This document shows positions 41,699 through 50,126 of a stretch of DNA of 64,000 nt, piece after piece. The notes under the pieces were generated by a model. It was not told where the DNA came from. It worked only from the letters and a program-made list of their open reading frames with translations, and did no database searches. Within the stretch, counting starts at the first letter, position 1, and the number at the start of each line of letters is the position of its first letter. Position numbers and translations under genes: made by a program. This DNA is from CAZLDI01 sp964558415 (GTDB lineage Bacteria; Chloroflexota; Dehalococcoidia; SM23-28-2; RBG-16-64-32): positions 1 to 64,000 of the forward strand of contig CAZLDI010000014.1 in NCBI GenBank assembly GCA_964558415.1. The letters run 5' to 3'.

Positions 41699-43036
41699 CT
41701 ACATCTTCGCGGAGACCGCAAGCCGCTCGAAAAGCAGAGCCGGCGTAAAGAGCGAGCCGCCGACCCAGCGGCCCTCGGATCCTATCGTCGCGATCTGAGC
41801 CAGCGCCTTGTGGACGTTGCCCGCCACGATCGCGTCCTTGACCCGCCCCACGATCTCGCCGTTCTCTATCTTATACCCGAGCAGGACGTTTCCCGAGAAG
41901 TCGCCGCCCATCACGTTTCCTTGACCTGCACCCATCAGTTCTTCCACCACGAGGCCTTCCTTGATCCCGCTCACCATCGCCTCGAACGACGTATCGCCTG
42001 GCTCGAGGAGCAGATTCGTCGTTGAGATTGACGGCTGCGCCGCGAGGGAGCGTTCAGCGCTCCCGGTCGAGTCAGCGCTCGCTAGACCGGCAGTCTGGAG
42101 GTCGTATAGAAAGCTGCGGACGACGCCGCGCTCGATCAATGCCGTCTGACGGCTGGCGATGCCCTCATCGTCGAACGGACGGGAGGCGGGCCGGTACGGA
42201 AGCGTGGCATCGTCCCACAACCCAACGCGGACGTCATATGCCTTCTCTCCCAGCCGGCCGGCGAGCGGCGACTGCCCCTGGTGCACGAGGCGCCCGGAGA
42301 ACGCCATGGTCAGCGGGGCGGCCAGCGCGGAGGCGACGCCGAGCGGAGTAAAGATCACCGGCAGATCTGCCGTTCTGACCTCCGCCGCGCGGCGCGACCA
42401 CGCCAGCTGACGGAGCACACTCTCTTCGACCGACTTCAGATCGAGATCCGCGCGGCAGGAGGCATCGCCGTCGCCGACGAAGAGCATGTCAGTACCGCGG
42501 ATAAGGTTACCGTAGACCCAGGCGGAATACGACGTGTCGCGATAAGAGAAGCGCCCGCCATTAGTGTTGGCGATGGTCACGGTGGACACGCTGCGTCGGA
42601 GAGACGCGTCGCATAGCAGATCAGCCTCAGCGCGGCGAACGGCGTCGATCAGCGACTGCCCGGCATGCACCATCTGGTCGACCGTCAGTGACTCGACTGC
42701 GGCGTCGAAAGTGTCAACCGCCGGAGCAGCGCCGGCCGCGGGGAAGTCCAAATGCGCCTCCGGGCCAAAGGGCGCGGTCTCGACGGCAGCGCGCGCGAGG
42801 TCGTCGACGTCACCGGGTTTCGTGCTGGACGCGAAGCCGATGCGCCCGCCGACGATCACCCTTAGAGCGACGCCGCTGGTCTGGCGCGAGCTGATCTCCT
42901 TCAGCCGGTTGGCCTCGAAGCGCACGGGGGTCTCGTCCGTCTGGACGGCGAAGACTTCCACCTGCTGGGCGCCCGCCCGCCGAGCAGCATCTAGGACGGC
43001 CGTAATGGTTTCCGCAGGACAAGCGGTCAGAGTCAT
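41699..43036 (-). CDS. pmbA: TldE/PmbA-type subunit of the TldD/TldE metalloprotease
   Basis: A 445-residue TldD/PmbA-family protein. It lacks the HExxxH motif of its TldD partner, as expected for the TldE subunit, and ends with GQGNVMGGDFSGNVLLGYKI and NVHKALAQIATIGSE features. TldD/E hydrolyse unfolded peptides and mature some modified peptides. Three bases separate it from tldD. Confidence 0.9.
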   Translation of the reverse strand: MTLTACPAETITAVLDAARRAGAQQVEVFAVQTDETPVRFEANRLKEISSRQTSGVALRVIVGGRIGFASSTKPGDVDDLARAAVETAPFGPEAHLDFPAAGAAPAVDTFDAAVESLTVDQMVHAGQSLIDAVRRAEADLLCDASLRRSVSTVTIANTNGGRFSYRDTSYSAWVYGNLIRGTDMLFVGDGDASCRADLDLKSVEESVLRQLAWSRRAAEVRTADLPVIFTPLGVASALAAPLTMAFSGRLVHQGQSPLAGRLGEKAYDVRVGLWDDATLPYRPASRPFDDEGIASRQTALIERGVVRSFLYDLQTAGLASADSTGSAERSLAAQPSISTTNLLLEPGDTSFEAMVSGIKEGLVVEELMGAGQGNVMGGDFSGNVLLGYKIENGEIVGRVKDAIVAGNVHKALAQIATIGSEGRWVGGSLFTPALLFERLAVSAKM

Positions 43037-43039
43037 GTC

Positions 43040-44404
43040 TTACCTCTCCCCCACCACGCATTCCCGTATCCGGATGTGCGGGCTGCCGTTGCTGACCGGC
43101 AGCGGCATCTGGCCGGCCTTACCGCAGCCTCCGCCCTGGTTGAAGTCCATATCGTCGCCCAGCGCGTCGATGTTCATCAGGGTCGTAAACAGGTTGCCGG
43201 TGAGCTTCACCGACCGCACAAGCTCGGCGATTTTGCCGTTGCGGATCATGTACGCCTCGCCGGCGGAGAACGTGAACATCTCCATGCTCGTCGTGCCTCC
43301 GAACCAGTTTCGCGCATACACGCCCTCTGTTACATCTGCGATCAGCTCGTCGAAGGGGATGTTGCCCGGCTCGATGTAGGTGTTGGTCATGCGCACAATG
43401 GGCGGAAAGCGATAGTCCAGCGCGCGGGCGTTGCCTGTGGGCTTCTCGCCCATCTTGCCGGCCGTCTCGCGAGAGTGCAGACGGCCCACGAGCACGCCCT
43501 CGCGGATGAGGTCCGTCTTCTGCGCCGGCGTGCCTTCGTCGTCGTATTTGAAGCTACCGCGTAAGTCAGGGACCGCGGCGCCGTCGACGATGTTCAGATG
43601 CGGCTGGCCGAACCGCCGGCCCAGCACCATGATCTCCTTCATTCGCTCATTCTCGTACACGAAGTCTGACTCGGACAGGTGCCCGAACGCCTCGTGGCAG
43701 AACACGCCGGCCAGGATTGGGTCGAGCACAACCGTGTAGGTGCCAGGCTTTGCGTAGGGTGCGCCAAGCAACTCAACAGCCCGCTCGCCCGTCCGGCGCG
43801 CGCGCTCGTCGAGCGTCTCGATGTACGAGAAGTCGTTCAGCGCGCCGAGGCTCATGCTGGCTTGTTGCATGTCGCCGTTCCTGCCCGCAGTGGCGGCCAG
43901 GCGCGAGACGACATCAATCCGCTCTTGCTCAATGTATGAACCCTCGCTGCTGGCAAAGACGATTCGCTTGTGTCCGTCCGAGTAGGTGAGGTTCGTGCTG
44001 GTCACGCCGGAAACAGCGAGCATCGTGTCGTTGTAGCGGTCCAGCAGCTCCTTCTTACTGGCGAGCGTCACCGTGCGGGGGTCTCTGCCGAGAGTCAAGG
44101 GGACAACCTCAGAGACCGGGGCCACCTCCGCCAGGTTCGACTTCTCCTTCCCGACGTGCCGGGCCTGGCTGACGGCCTCCCCAATGCGGGCGCGCAGATC
44201 TGCCGGATCGTTGAAGCTGGCAAAGCCCCAGCCGCCGCGGACCAGCGCCCGTACGTTACCGCCGAAGCTGCGCGTCTTGCCTATCTCTTCCAGCTCGCGG
44301 CCACGGTACACGATGCGGTTGGTGGCAGTGTCGTCGAGCCTCACTTCGACGTAGTCCGCGTTGTGCCCGCCGAGCGCTGCTTCGATCTCGTCCCGGGCGA
44401 TCAT
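43040..44404 (-). CDS. tldD: TldD-type metalloprotease subunit
   Basis: A 454-residue protein with the zinc motif HEAFGH in GVFCHEAFGHLSESD and the C-terminal GGGCGKAGQMPLPVSNGSPH containing the third ligand Cys. The ATG at 44404 overlaps the plsY stop by four bases (ATGA); an ATG three codons upstream (44413) is also possible. It acts with the downstream PmbA subunit in the cytoplasm. Confidence 0.92.
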   Translation of the reverse strand: MIARDEIEAALGGHNADYVEVRLDDTATNRIVYRGRELEEIGKTRSFGGNVRALVRGGWGFASFNDPADLRARIGEAVSQARHVGKEKSNLAEVAPVSEVVPLTLGRDPRTVTLASKKELLDRYNDTMLAVSGVTSTNLTYSDGHKRIVFASSEGSYIEQERIDVVSRLAATAGRNGDMQQASMSLGALNDFSYIETLDERARRTGERAVELLGAPYAKPGTYTVVLDPILAGVFCHEAFGHLSESDFVYENERMKEIMVLGRRFGQPHLNIVDGAAVPDLRGSFKYDDEGTPAQKTDLIREGVLVGRLHSRETAGKMGEKPTGNARALDYRFPPIVRMTNTYIEPGNIPFDELIADVTEGVYARNWFGGTTSMEMFTFSAGEAYMIRNGKIAELVRSVKLTGNLFTTLMNIDALGDDMDFNQGGGCGKAGQMPLPVSNGSPHIRIRECVVGER

Positions 44405-45063
44405 ATCGCCCATGTTTTGTCGTCTTTCTCGGCAGGCTTCGGCTCGCCGCCCTCCCCGATCTTCGGTTCGGTCCCCCTGATCAACCGCTTGATGTTGCCG
44501 GCGTGCGTGATAAGCACGAAGGCCGTCGCGAACGCGCCGAATATCGTCTTCGAGAACGTGTACTCATCGCCGCCCGGCAGTATCGCCAGGGACAGCATCA
44601 CCGCGGCGCCCAACGGGACCGTCACGATAGACATCACCGACATGTAGCGGATGGCCAGCATGATGAACAGGCCGACCGCAAACAGCCCAACCGCGAGCGG
44701 CAGGGCCAGGGCGGCGTAAACGCCGAATGACGTCGCGGCGCCTCGACCACCGCGGAAGCCGATGTAAATGGGAAAATCATGGCCCAGGACGGCCGCGATA
44801 CCCGCCGCGACCTGAAGGTCGTGCGTTCCGAACAGGTACCACGTGACCAAAGTCGGAACGTAGCCCTTGAGGGCGTCGGCGACTAGGACAGCAAGAAAGG
44901 GGGCCGTGCCGAGCGTCCGTAGCACGTTGGTGGCCCCGGTGGAGCCACTGCCATACTCGCGTATGTCGATACCTCTGATGAGCCTGCCGGCGATGTACCC
45001 CATCGGGACCGAGCCAATCAGGTATGACGCGACGACGACTGACAGCAACTCCCAGAGATTCAC
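44401..45063 (-). CDS. plsY: Acyl-phosphate glycerol-3-phosphate acyltransferase
   Basis: A 220-residue integral membrane enzyme that acylates glycerol 3-phosphate from acyl-phosphate, the first step of phospholipid synthesis. Motifs are SVPMGYIAGRLIRGIDIREY then GSGSTGATNVLRTLG, and GHDFPIYIGFRGGRGAATS. Five or more membrane helices; the C-terminal tail is Lys/Glu-rich. Four-base overlap with der, a commonly seen der-plsY pairing. Confidence 0.95.
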   Translation of the reverse strand: MNLWELLSVVVASYLIGSVPMGYIAGRLIRGIDIREYGSGSTGATNVLRTLGTAPFLAVLVADALKGYVPTLVTWYLFGTHDLQVAAGIAAVLGHDFPIYIGFRGGRGAATSFGVYAALALPLAVGLFAVGLFIMLAIRYMSVMSIVTVPLGAAVMLSLAILPGGDEYTFSKTIFGAFATAFVLITHAGNIKRLIRGTEPKIGEGGEPKPAEKDDKTWAI

Positions 45064-46415
45064 TCGCTCCTGCTCCGGAATTCCATCTTGATCGCAGTAC
45101 CCTCGAAGCCGAATCGGCGACGAAAGGCGTTCTCCAGATAGCGGCGGTAAGAGAAGTGTATCAGGCGCGCATCATTGGCGAAGAACACGAAGGTGGGCGG
45201 GTTCACCGAGGCTTGGGTGGCGTACTTGATGCGGACCGCCCTTCGCCCCCCCGAAGACGGAGGGTGAGTGGCAACGGCTTCTCGCAGGGCCGCGTTGACT
45301 TCAGACGTCGGAACGCGGAACGCGCGTGCTTCGCCAATCTCAATCGCCAGGTCCAGCAAGCCGCTCATGTTGAGTCCCGTCTCCGCCGAGACGAAGGCGA
45401 GCGGAGCCCAGGGGGCGAACTTCAGCCTCGCCAGCGCAGCGGATGCAAAGTCGTCGCGGGCCTCCTCCGTATCCTCCACCAGGTCCCATTTGTTCGCCGC
45501 CACGATCATGCCCTTTGAGGCATCCGCGACGTAGCCGGCGACGTGCAGGTCCTGTGCGGCAGGCTTCTGAGTCGCGTCGAGCATGACTATGGCGATGTCG
45601 CAGCGCTCGATCGCCTGGTGGGCTCGCATAACGCTGTACTTCTCGATTCCGCGTTCCACGCGGCCACGCCTGCGCAGGCCAGCTGTGTCGATCAGGGTGA
45701 GAGGTCTATCTTTGTAGACTAGTGGCGTGTCCACAGCGTCACGGGTGGTTCCCGCTTGTTCACTGACGATCACTCGCTCCTGCCCCAGAATGGCGTTCAC
45801 CAGCGCGGACTTGCCCACGTTGGGCCGGCCGACTATCGCCAGACGGAGTTGGGCCAGTGGTTCATCGCCCGGCGCGTAAGGCAGCTTCTCGAGAAGCCAG
45901 TCTAAGACCTCTCGGACGCCGAGGCCGTGGTAAGCGCTGACGGACATCACCTCACCAAGGCCCAGTTCGAAAAAGTCGACAGCTCCCTCTGCGCGCTTGT
46001 TGTTGTCCGACTTGTTCGCCAGAAGCAGCACCGGCTTGTCTGTGCGGCGCAGGATGTCCGCAATCTCACGATCACTTGACGTGGCGCCGCTGACCGCGTC
46101 CACGACGAACAGGATCACGTCCGCCTCTACAATCGCAATCTCCACCTGGTCACGGATCAGAGCGGAGTAGCCCTCGCTTGCATCCGGCTCAAGTCCCCCG
46201 GTATCGATCAGAGTGAATCCTCGCTCCTTCCACTCCGCATCGCCGTACAGCCGGTCTCTAGTGGTGCCGGGAACATCCTCAACGATGGCCTGTCGTGCGC
46301 CCACCATGCGATTGAATAGCGTCGACTTGCCAACGTTGGGACGGCCGACGATAGCGACTACCGGCTTGCGAACACCGGCTGGCCCCAGCGACACAACAGC
46401 ACGCGTGCGGGCCAC
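45060..46415 (-). CDS. der: Ribosome-biogenesis GTPase Der (EngA)
   Basis: A 451-residue protein with two tandem GTPase domains (VAIVGRPNVGKSTLFNR and LAIVGRPNVGKSALVNA; DTGG and DTAG switch II; NKSD and NKWD) and a C-terminal KH-like domain ending MEFRSRSE. It is needed for 50S assembly. GTG start two bases after the cdaR stop. Confidence 0.96.
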   Translation of the reverse strand: MARTRAVVSLGPAGVRKPVVAIVGRPNVGKSTLFNRMVGARQAIVEDVPGTTRDRLYGDAEWKERGFTLIDTGGLEPDASEGYSALIRDQVEIAIVEADVILFVVDAVSGATSSDREIADILRRTDKPVLLLANKSDNNKRAEGAVDFFELGLGEVMSVSAYHGLGVREVLDWLLEKLPYAPGDEPLAQLRLAIVGRPNVGKSALVNAILGQERVIVSEQAGTTRDAVDTPLVYKDRPLTLIDTAGLRRRGRVERGIEKYSVMRAHQAIERCDIAIVMLDATQKPAAQDLHVAGYVADASKGMIVAANKWDLVEDTEEARDDFASAALARLKFAPWAPLAFVSAETGLNMSGLLDLAIEIGEARAFRVPTSEVNAALREAVATHPPSSGGRRAVRIKYATQASVNPPTFVFFANDARLIHFSYRRYLENAFRRRFGFEGTAIKMEFRSRSE

Positions 46416-46417
46416 GA

Positions 46418-47689
46418 CTACCGGTTCTCGATCGTGACTTCTATTTCTTGCGGAGAAACGGAACGGACATCAATCCCCTCCGGCACGGTCACGTCAACCC
46501 GAACTTGGTGAGTGCCGGTGTCCTTCCCGTCCACGTCCACAACGGCCACTATATCGGCGAGGGATAGGCCAAGAAGGTCCGGCAGTGGTCCGAACAGCGT
46601 AATCTGCACCGACGGCAGGGGCCCTGCGAGGTTCAGGCCGTCGCCCAGGCCCTGTAGAGATACCGGCACCGCGAAGCCGAGCTGCCCCAGCGTAGGTGCG
46701 ATGCGGACGGTGACTGTTACGCTAACGCTTCCACTCACGCTCACATCGGTTGGAAGGTCGAGGGATACCGTCTTGATGACGTCCCGCCGCGCGCCATCGA
46801 TGTCTACCGGCTTCGTTTCGATAGAAGCCGCACCGTCGATGAACGCCGACGAACCAAAGACCGTCACCGTGGGCGGACTTACGATCACGCCGGTGAGATT
46901 GTAACCCCGGTCCGGTTCGCCGACGATCAGGGGCTTGACCGCGAGCGCCCTACTGAATGTGGTCTGCTCGATCTCGATGCTCAAATCCACTATCGGAGGA
47001 TCGAGGGACACACCCTCTACCAGGAAACCGCGGTCGTCGCGCGGCTCGAGTCGAACCGAGCGATCAATTGACTCCGTGAGACCCGATACGTCCAATGAAG
47101 CTACGGCTTGCGCGACCCTCTCGACTCTGGCCTGAGGCCCCGTGACGAGCGCGGTATCACTATCGACATCCGGGGAACCCATCGTGTAGCCGGACGGCGA
47201 GTCACCAGCCGCGTCCACCACCACAGGAACAGACTTGGTGAAGAGCGCCTCCAGTCTTACCTTGATTTCTAGAGGTAGCACGTCCTGGATGCGAAGGCCA
47301 CCGCGGCTGGTCAACGGTCGCACATCAACCGGAAGTTCATACTCCCCAACCGCAAGCCCGTCCAAATCAACCGTCGCTTCGAAATCGCTGGGCGTCAGGC
47401 TATCTAGAACGTTTTCTTCAACGCGGATGCGCAGGCGTACCGTCGACAGCTCCTCTGACACCACCAGATCCGCCGGGACATTCACAGATTGTACCGTTAT
47501 GTCGACGGGCAGTACCCTCGTGCGCGTAGGATTCTCCGCATCAGTGACGAGGATCCACAAGCCGATCGCCAGGCCAACGGATAGCACCGCCAGCCCGCTG
47601 TTCTCCCGCAGTGACCGCCCGGCCGGCCGCAGCAGTGCAGACAAAATCGCGACTGCGTCCTCGAGGAATCTTCTCAGGGCGTCCACCAA
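46418..47689 (-). CDS. cdaR: YbbR-domain protein CdaR, regulator of diadenylate cyclase
   Basis: A 423-residue protein with one N-terminal membrane helix (SGLAVLSVGLAIGLWILV) and several YbbR beta repeats outside the membrane, recognisable from repeated LP-type and DVSGLTESID-like strands. CdaR binds and controls CdaA. It lies directly downstream of cdaA, as in Firmicutes; glmM, which often completes that cluster, is not here. Confidence 0.9.
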   Translation of the reverse strand: MVDALRRFLEDAVAILSALLRPAGRSLRENSGLAVLSVGLAIGLWILVTDAENPTRTRVLPVDITVQSVNVPADLVVSEELSTVRLRIRVEENVLDSLTPSDFEATVDLDGLAVGEYELPVDVRPLTSRGGLRIQDVLPLEIKVRLEALFTKSVPVVVDAAGDSPSGYTMGSPDVDSDTALVTGPQARVERVAQAVASLDVSGLTESIDRSVRLEPRDDRGFLVEGVSLDPPIVDLSIEIEQTTFSRALAVKPLIVGEPDRGYNLTGVIVSPPTVTVFGSSAFIDGAASIETKPVDIDGARRDVIKTVSLDLPTDVSVSGSVSVTVTVRIAPTLGQLGFAVPVSLQGLGDGLNLAGPLPSVQITLFGPLPDLLGLSLADIVAVVDVDGKDTGTHQVRVDVTVPEGIDVRSVSPQEIEVTIENR

Positions 47690-47700
47690 CGACCCCCGGG

Positions 47701-48516
47701 CTAGCGGCTAAGCCGCGGCAAGCGCTTGCGGTCTGGACGATCGAGTTCAGCAGCCGGCAACAGAAGGCTGCGGAGCATTCCGCGAAGCCGCGCGCCGTCC
47801 ATGCTAGACAGCATCCGGCCGTTTGCGGCGATGGAAATTTGACCCGATTCCTCCGATACAACCAGCGCTATCGCATCGGACCTCTCCGCGAGCCCAAGCG
47901 CGGCACGATGCCGCGTCCCGTGCGAACCCGCGTCCATCCGCTCCGAAAGCGGAAGCGTACACCCGGCTGCGATAATACGCGCCTCGCGGACGATCACCGC
48001 TCCGTCATGCAAAGCGGAGTTCGGGTAGAAGATGCTCAGCAGAAGAGGCACCGAGCATTCTCCGTCCAGCTTGACACCGGTGTCGATGTAGTCTTCGAGT
48101 CCGGTGTCCCTTTCGACGACGATTATCGCTCCGTGCTGCTTCTCGGCCAGCTGAAGACTGGCATCAGCGATGCGATCGACGATGCCTTCGTATGCAGCTC
48201 TCCCAGGCCACGGCCACCGGCTGGTGCGGCCAACTCGCTCCAGGAACCGGCGTATCTCGCTTTGAAAGATGATCGGCACGGCAATCAGCAGCGCCGGGAA
48301 GGAGTTTCGGAGCAGCCAGTCGAGGACCGTTAGTTCAAGGATTTGCGCGGCGATGACGGCGCCAACAACCACTATGAGGATGCCCCGCAGCAAGGACATT
48401 GCCGTCGTCCCCTTGACCAGCAACAACGCCAGGTAGATTAGAACGGCGATGCTGACTATGTCGACGATGCTTGCGGGTTCGAAGCTGCCGATCGCGTCCC
48501 GGATGCTATCAAACAT
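47701..48516 (-). CDS. cdaA: Diadenylate cyclase CdaA (c-di-AMP synthase)
   Basis: A 271-residue enzyme that condenses two ATP into cyclic di-AMP. Three N-terminal membrane helices are followed by a DAC domain with the ATP-binding LHDGAVIV and GTRHRAALG motifs. The product controls potassium and osmotic balance. It follows argF by six bases. Confidence 0.95.
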   Translation of the reverse strand: MFDSIRDAIGSFEPASIVDIVSIAVLIYLALLLVKGTTAMSLLRGILIVVVGAVIAAQILELTVLDWLLRNSFPALLIAVPIIFQSEIRRFLERVGRTSRWPWPGRAAYEGIVDRIADASLQLAEKQHGAIIVVERDTGLEDYIDTGVKLDGECSVPLLLSIFYPNSALHDGAVIVREARIIAAGCTLPLSERMDAGSHGTRHRAALGLAERSDAIALVVSEESGQISIAANGRMLSSMDGARLRGMLRSLLLPAAELDRPDRKRLPRLSR

Positions 48517-48522
48517 CGCGAC

Positions 48523-49446
48523 TCAAACGGCCTGGTCAGCGAGGACGTGAAGTAGCAGCGCCTTCTGCGCGTGTAAGCGGTTCTCGGCCTGGTCGAACAC
48601 CACGGACTGATGACCGTCGATAACGTCGCCTGTGACTTCCTCCCCTCGATGTGCCGGAAGGTCGTGCATGAAGATCGCGTCCGGCTTGGCCTGCGCCATC
48701 AGCTCGGCGTCTACGGTGAATCCCGCGAAGTCCTCGCGCCGAACGCCGGCTTCTCGTTCCTGGCCCATACTCGCCCAGACGTCTGTGTAGACGACGTCGG
48801 CATTAGAGACAGCTACCGCCGGATCGTTCACCAGCTCTGCGCTGCCACCCGACTCTCGAGCGAGCAGACTCGCCTTCTCCACTACGATCGACGGCATCTC
48901 GTAGCCCTCCGGGGAAGCTATCCGGAAGTGCATCCCGGTCATCCCCGCCGCGAGTGCAAGCGAGTTGGCAACGTTGTTGCCATCGCCTATGAAAGCTATC
49001 TCCAACCCGCGAAGTCCGCCCTTTTTCTCGCGTATTGTGAGCAGGTCCGCGAGCGCCTGGCAGGGGTGCTCTACGTCGGAAAGGGCGTTTATCACCGGTA
49101 TACTCGCGTGCCGGGCGAGCTCCTCAACAGTCTGCGTTGAGAAAGTCCGCGCGGCGATGCAGTCCACATATCTGCTCAGCACCTTGGCCACGTCCCCGGG
49201 CGTCTCGCGGTCACCCAGCCCCACCTCAGGCGGAGAGAGGTAAATACAATCGCCGCCCAGTTGTCGCATCGCCACATGAAAAGAAACGCGGGTTCGCAGG
49301 GAAGGTTTCTCGAATACCAGGGCCAACGTCTTACCGGCAAGGAGAGGCTCTCGGCCAGAGTCCTTCAGGCCCATCGCCGTGTCCAACACGCGAGTGAACT
49401 CGTCGGGCGACAGGTCAGCGATGGAGATGAGGTGGTGGTTGCGCAT
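48523..49446 (-). CDS. argF: Ornithine carbamoyltransferase
   Basis: A 307-residue transcarbamoylase of arginine biosynthesis. The carbamoyl-phosphate motif is FEKPSLRTRVSFHVAM, HPCQALADLLTI is intact, and the ornithine SMG loop is VWASMGQE. The usual HCLP motif near the C-terminus reads MHDLPAHRGEEV, with Asp in place of Cys. AAGGAG lies eight bases before the ATG at 49446; the longer frame is disregarded. It is the first gene of a ten-gene operon. Confidence 0.93.
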   Translation of the reverse strand: MRNHHLISIADLSPDEFTRVLDTAMGLKDSGREPLLAGKTLALVFEKPSLRTRVSFHVAMRQLGGDCIYLSPPEVGLGDRETPGDVAKVLSRYVDCIAARTFSTQTVEELARHASIPVINALSDVEHPCQALADLLTIREKKGGLRGLEIAFIGDGNNVANSLALAAGMTGMHFRIASPEGYEMPSIVVEKASLLARESGGSAELVNDPAVAVSNADVVYTDVWASMGQEREAGVRREDFAGFTVDAELMAQAKPDAIFMHDLPAHRGEEVTGDVIDGHQSVVFDQAENRLHAQKALLLHVLADQAV

Positions 49447-49476
49447 CAGAGTGACTCCTTGAACGGGCGCCCTCAA

Positions 49477-49485
49477 AGTATAGCA
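49477..49485 (-). promoter_or_regulatory. Extended -10 (TGC-TATACT) of the argF-cdaA operon
   Basis: TGC (49485-49483) and TATACT (49482-49477) on the minus strand, about 30 bases before the argF ATG; no strong -35. It faces the comEA promoter 35 bases away. Confidence 0.5.
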
Positions 49486-49519
49486 GCATATCGTTGCTGG
49501 ACAGCGTCAGATCGTGGAC

Positions 49520-49548
49520 TTGACTCTCTCCCGGATGACAGGTATATT
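49520..49548 (+). promoter_or_regulatory. Promoter of the comEA-comEC operon
   Basis: TTGACT (49520-49525), 17-base spacer, TATATT (49543-49548), 32 bases before the GTG of comEA. Confidence 0.65.
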
Positions 49549-49580
49549 GCCCGCCAGCGCCCCCGTCGAGATTCCCGCCC

Positions 49581-50126
49581 GTGAACGATCAGCTCGAACG
49601 CTACCGTCTTCTCCTTGTGGCGGTCTTTAGCATTCCCCTTGTCGCAGGCCTGACGCTCCTGCTTGCGGATGGTTTTAGCGATAAGGCGCCACCGTTGACC
49701 ATCGAGGGACCCAGCGACATCCGCGTGTACATCAGCGGTGCCGTCAAGAACCCCGGCGTTTATCCGGCCACAGAAGGCGACCGCTGGATAGATGTGCTAG
49801 AGGCCGCCGGAGGGCCTGGGCCCGACGCTGATCTCGCGGCCGTCAACCTGGCGCAGCGCGTGCACGATGAGGACCAGATCACCGTGCCGGGAGCGGGGGA
49901 AGGCGGGCCGCCTCGTGCTGGTCAGGTCGGGCTTGTCAACATCAACACAGCGACCGAGGCAGAGCTGGAAACCCTGCCGGGCATCGGCCCGGTCCGAGCC
50001 GGAAACATTGTCCGATCACGAACTGCCGACGGTCCGTTCCTGGCGGTAGATGATCTTCTGGGTCGAGAGCTCCTGCCCGAATCGGTCTACGAAGACTTAG
50101 CGCCTCTGATCACCACCTCCCCATGA
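49581..50126 (+). CDS. comEA: ComEA-family competence DNA-binding protein
   Basis: A 181-residue protein: N-terminal membrane helix (LLLVAVFSIPLVAGLTLLLA), an SLBB domain (IRVYISGAVKNPGVYPATEG) and a C-terminal helix-hairpin-helix pair (VNINTATEAELETLPGIGPV). It binds double-stranded DNA at the membrane during transformation. GTG start; overlaps comEC by four bases. Confidence 0.94.
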   Translation: MNDQLERYRLLLVAVFSIPLVAGLTLLLADGFSDKAPPLTIEGPSDIRVYISGAVKNPGVYPATEGDRWIDVLEAAGGPGPDADLAAVNLAQRVHDEDQITVPGAGEGGPPRAGQVGLVNINTATEAELETLPGIGPVRAGNIVRSRTADGPFLAVDDLLGRELLPESVYEDLAPLITTSP

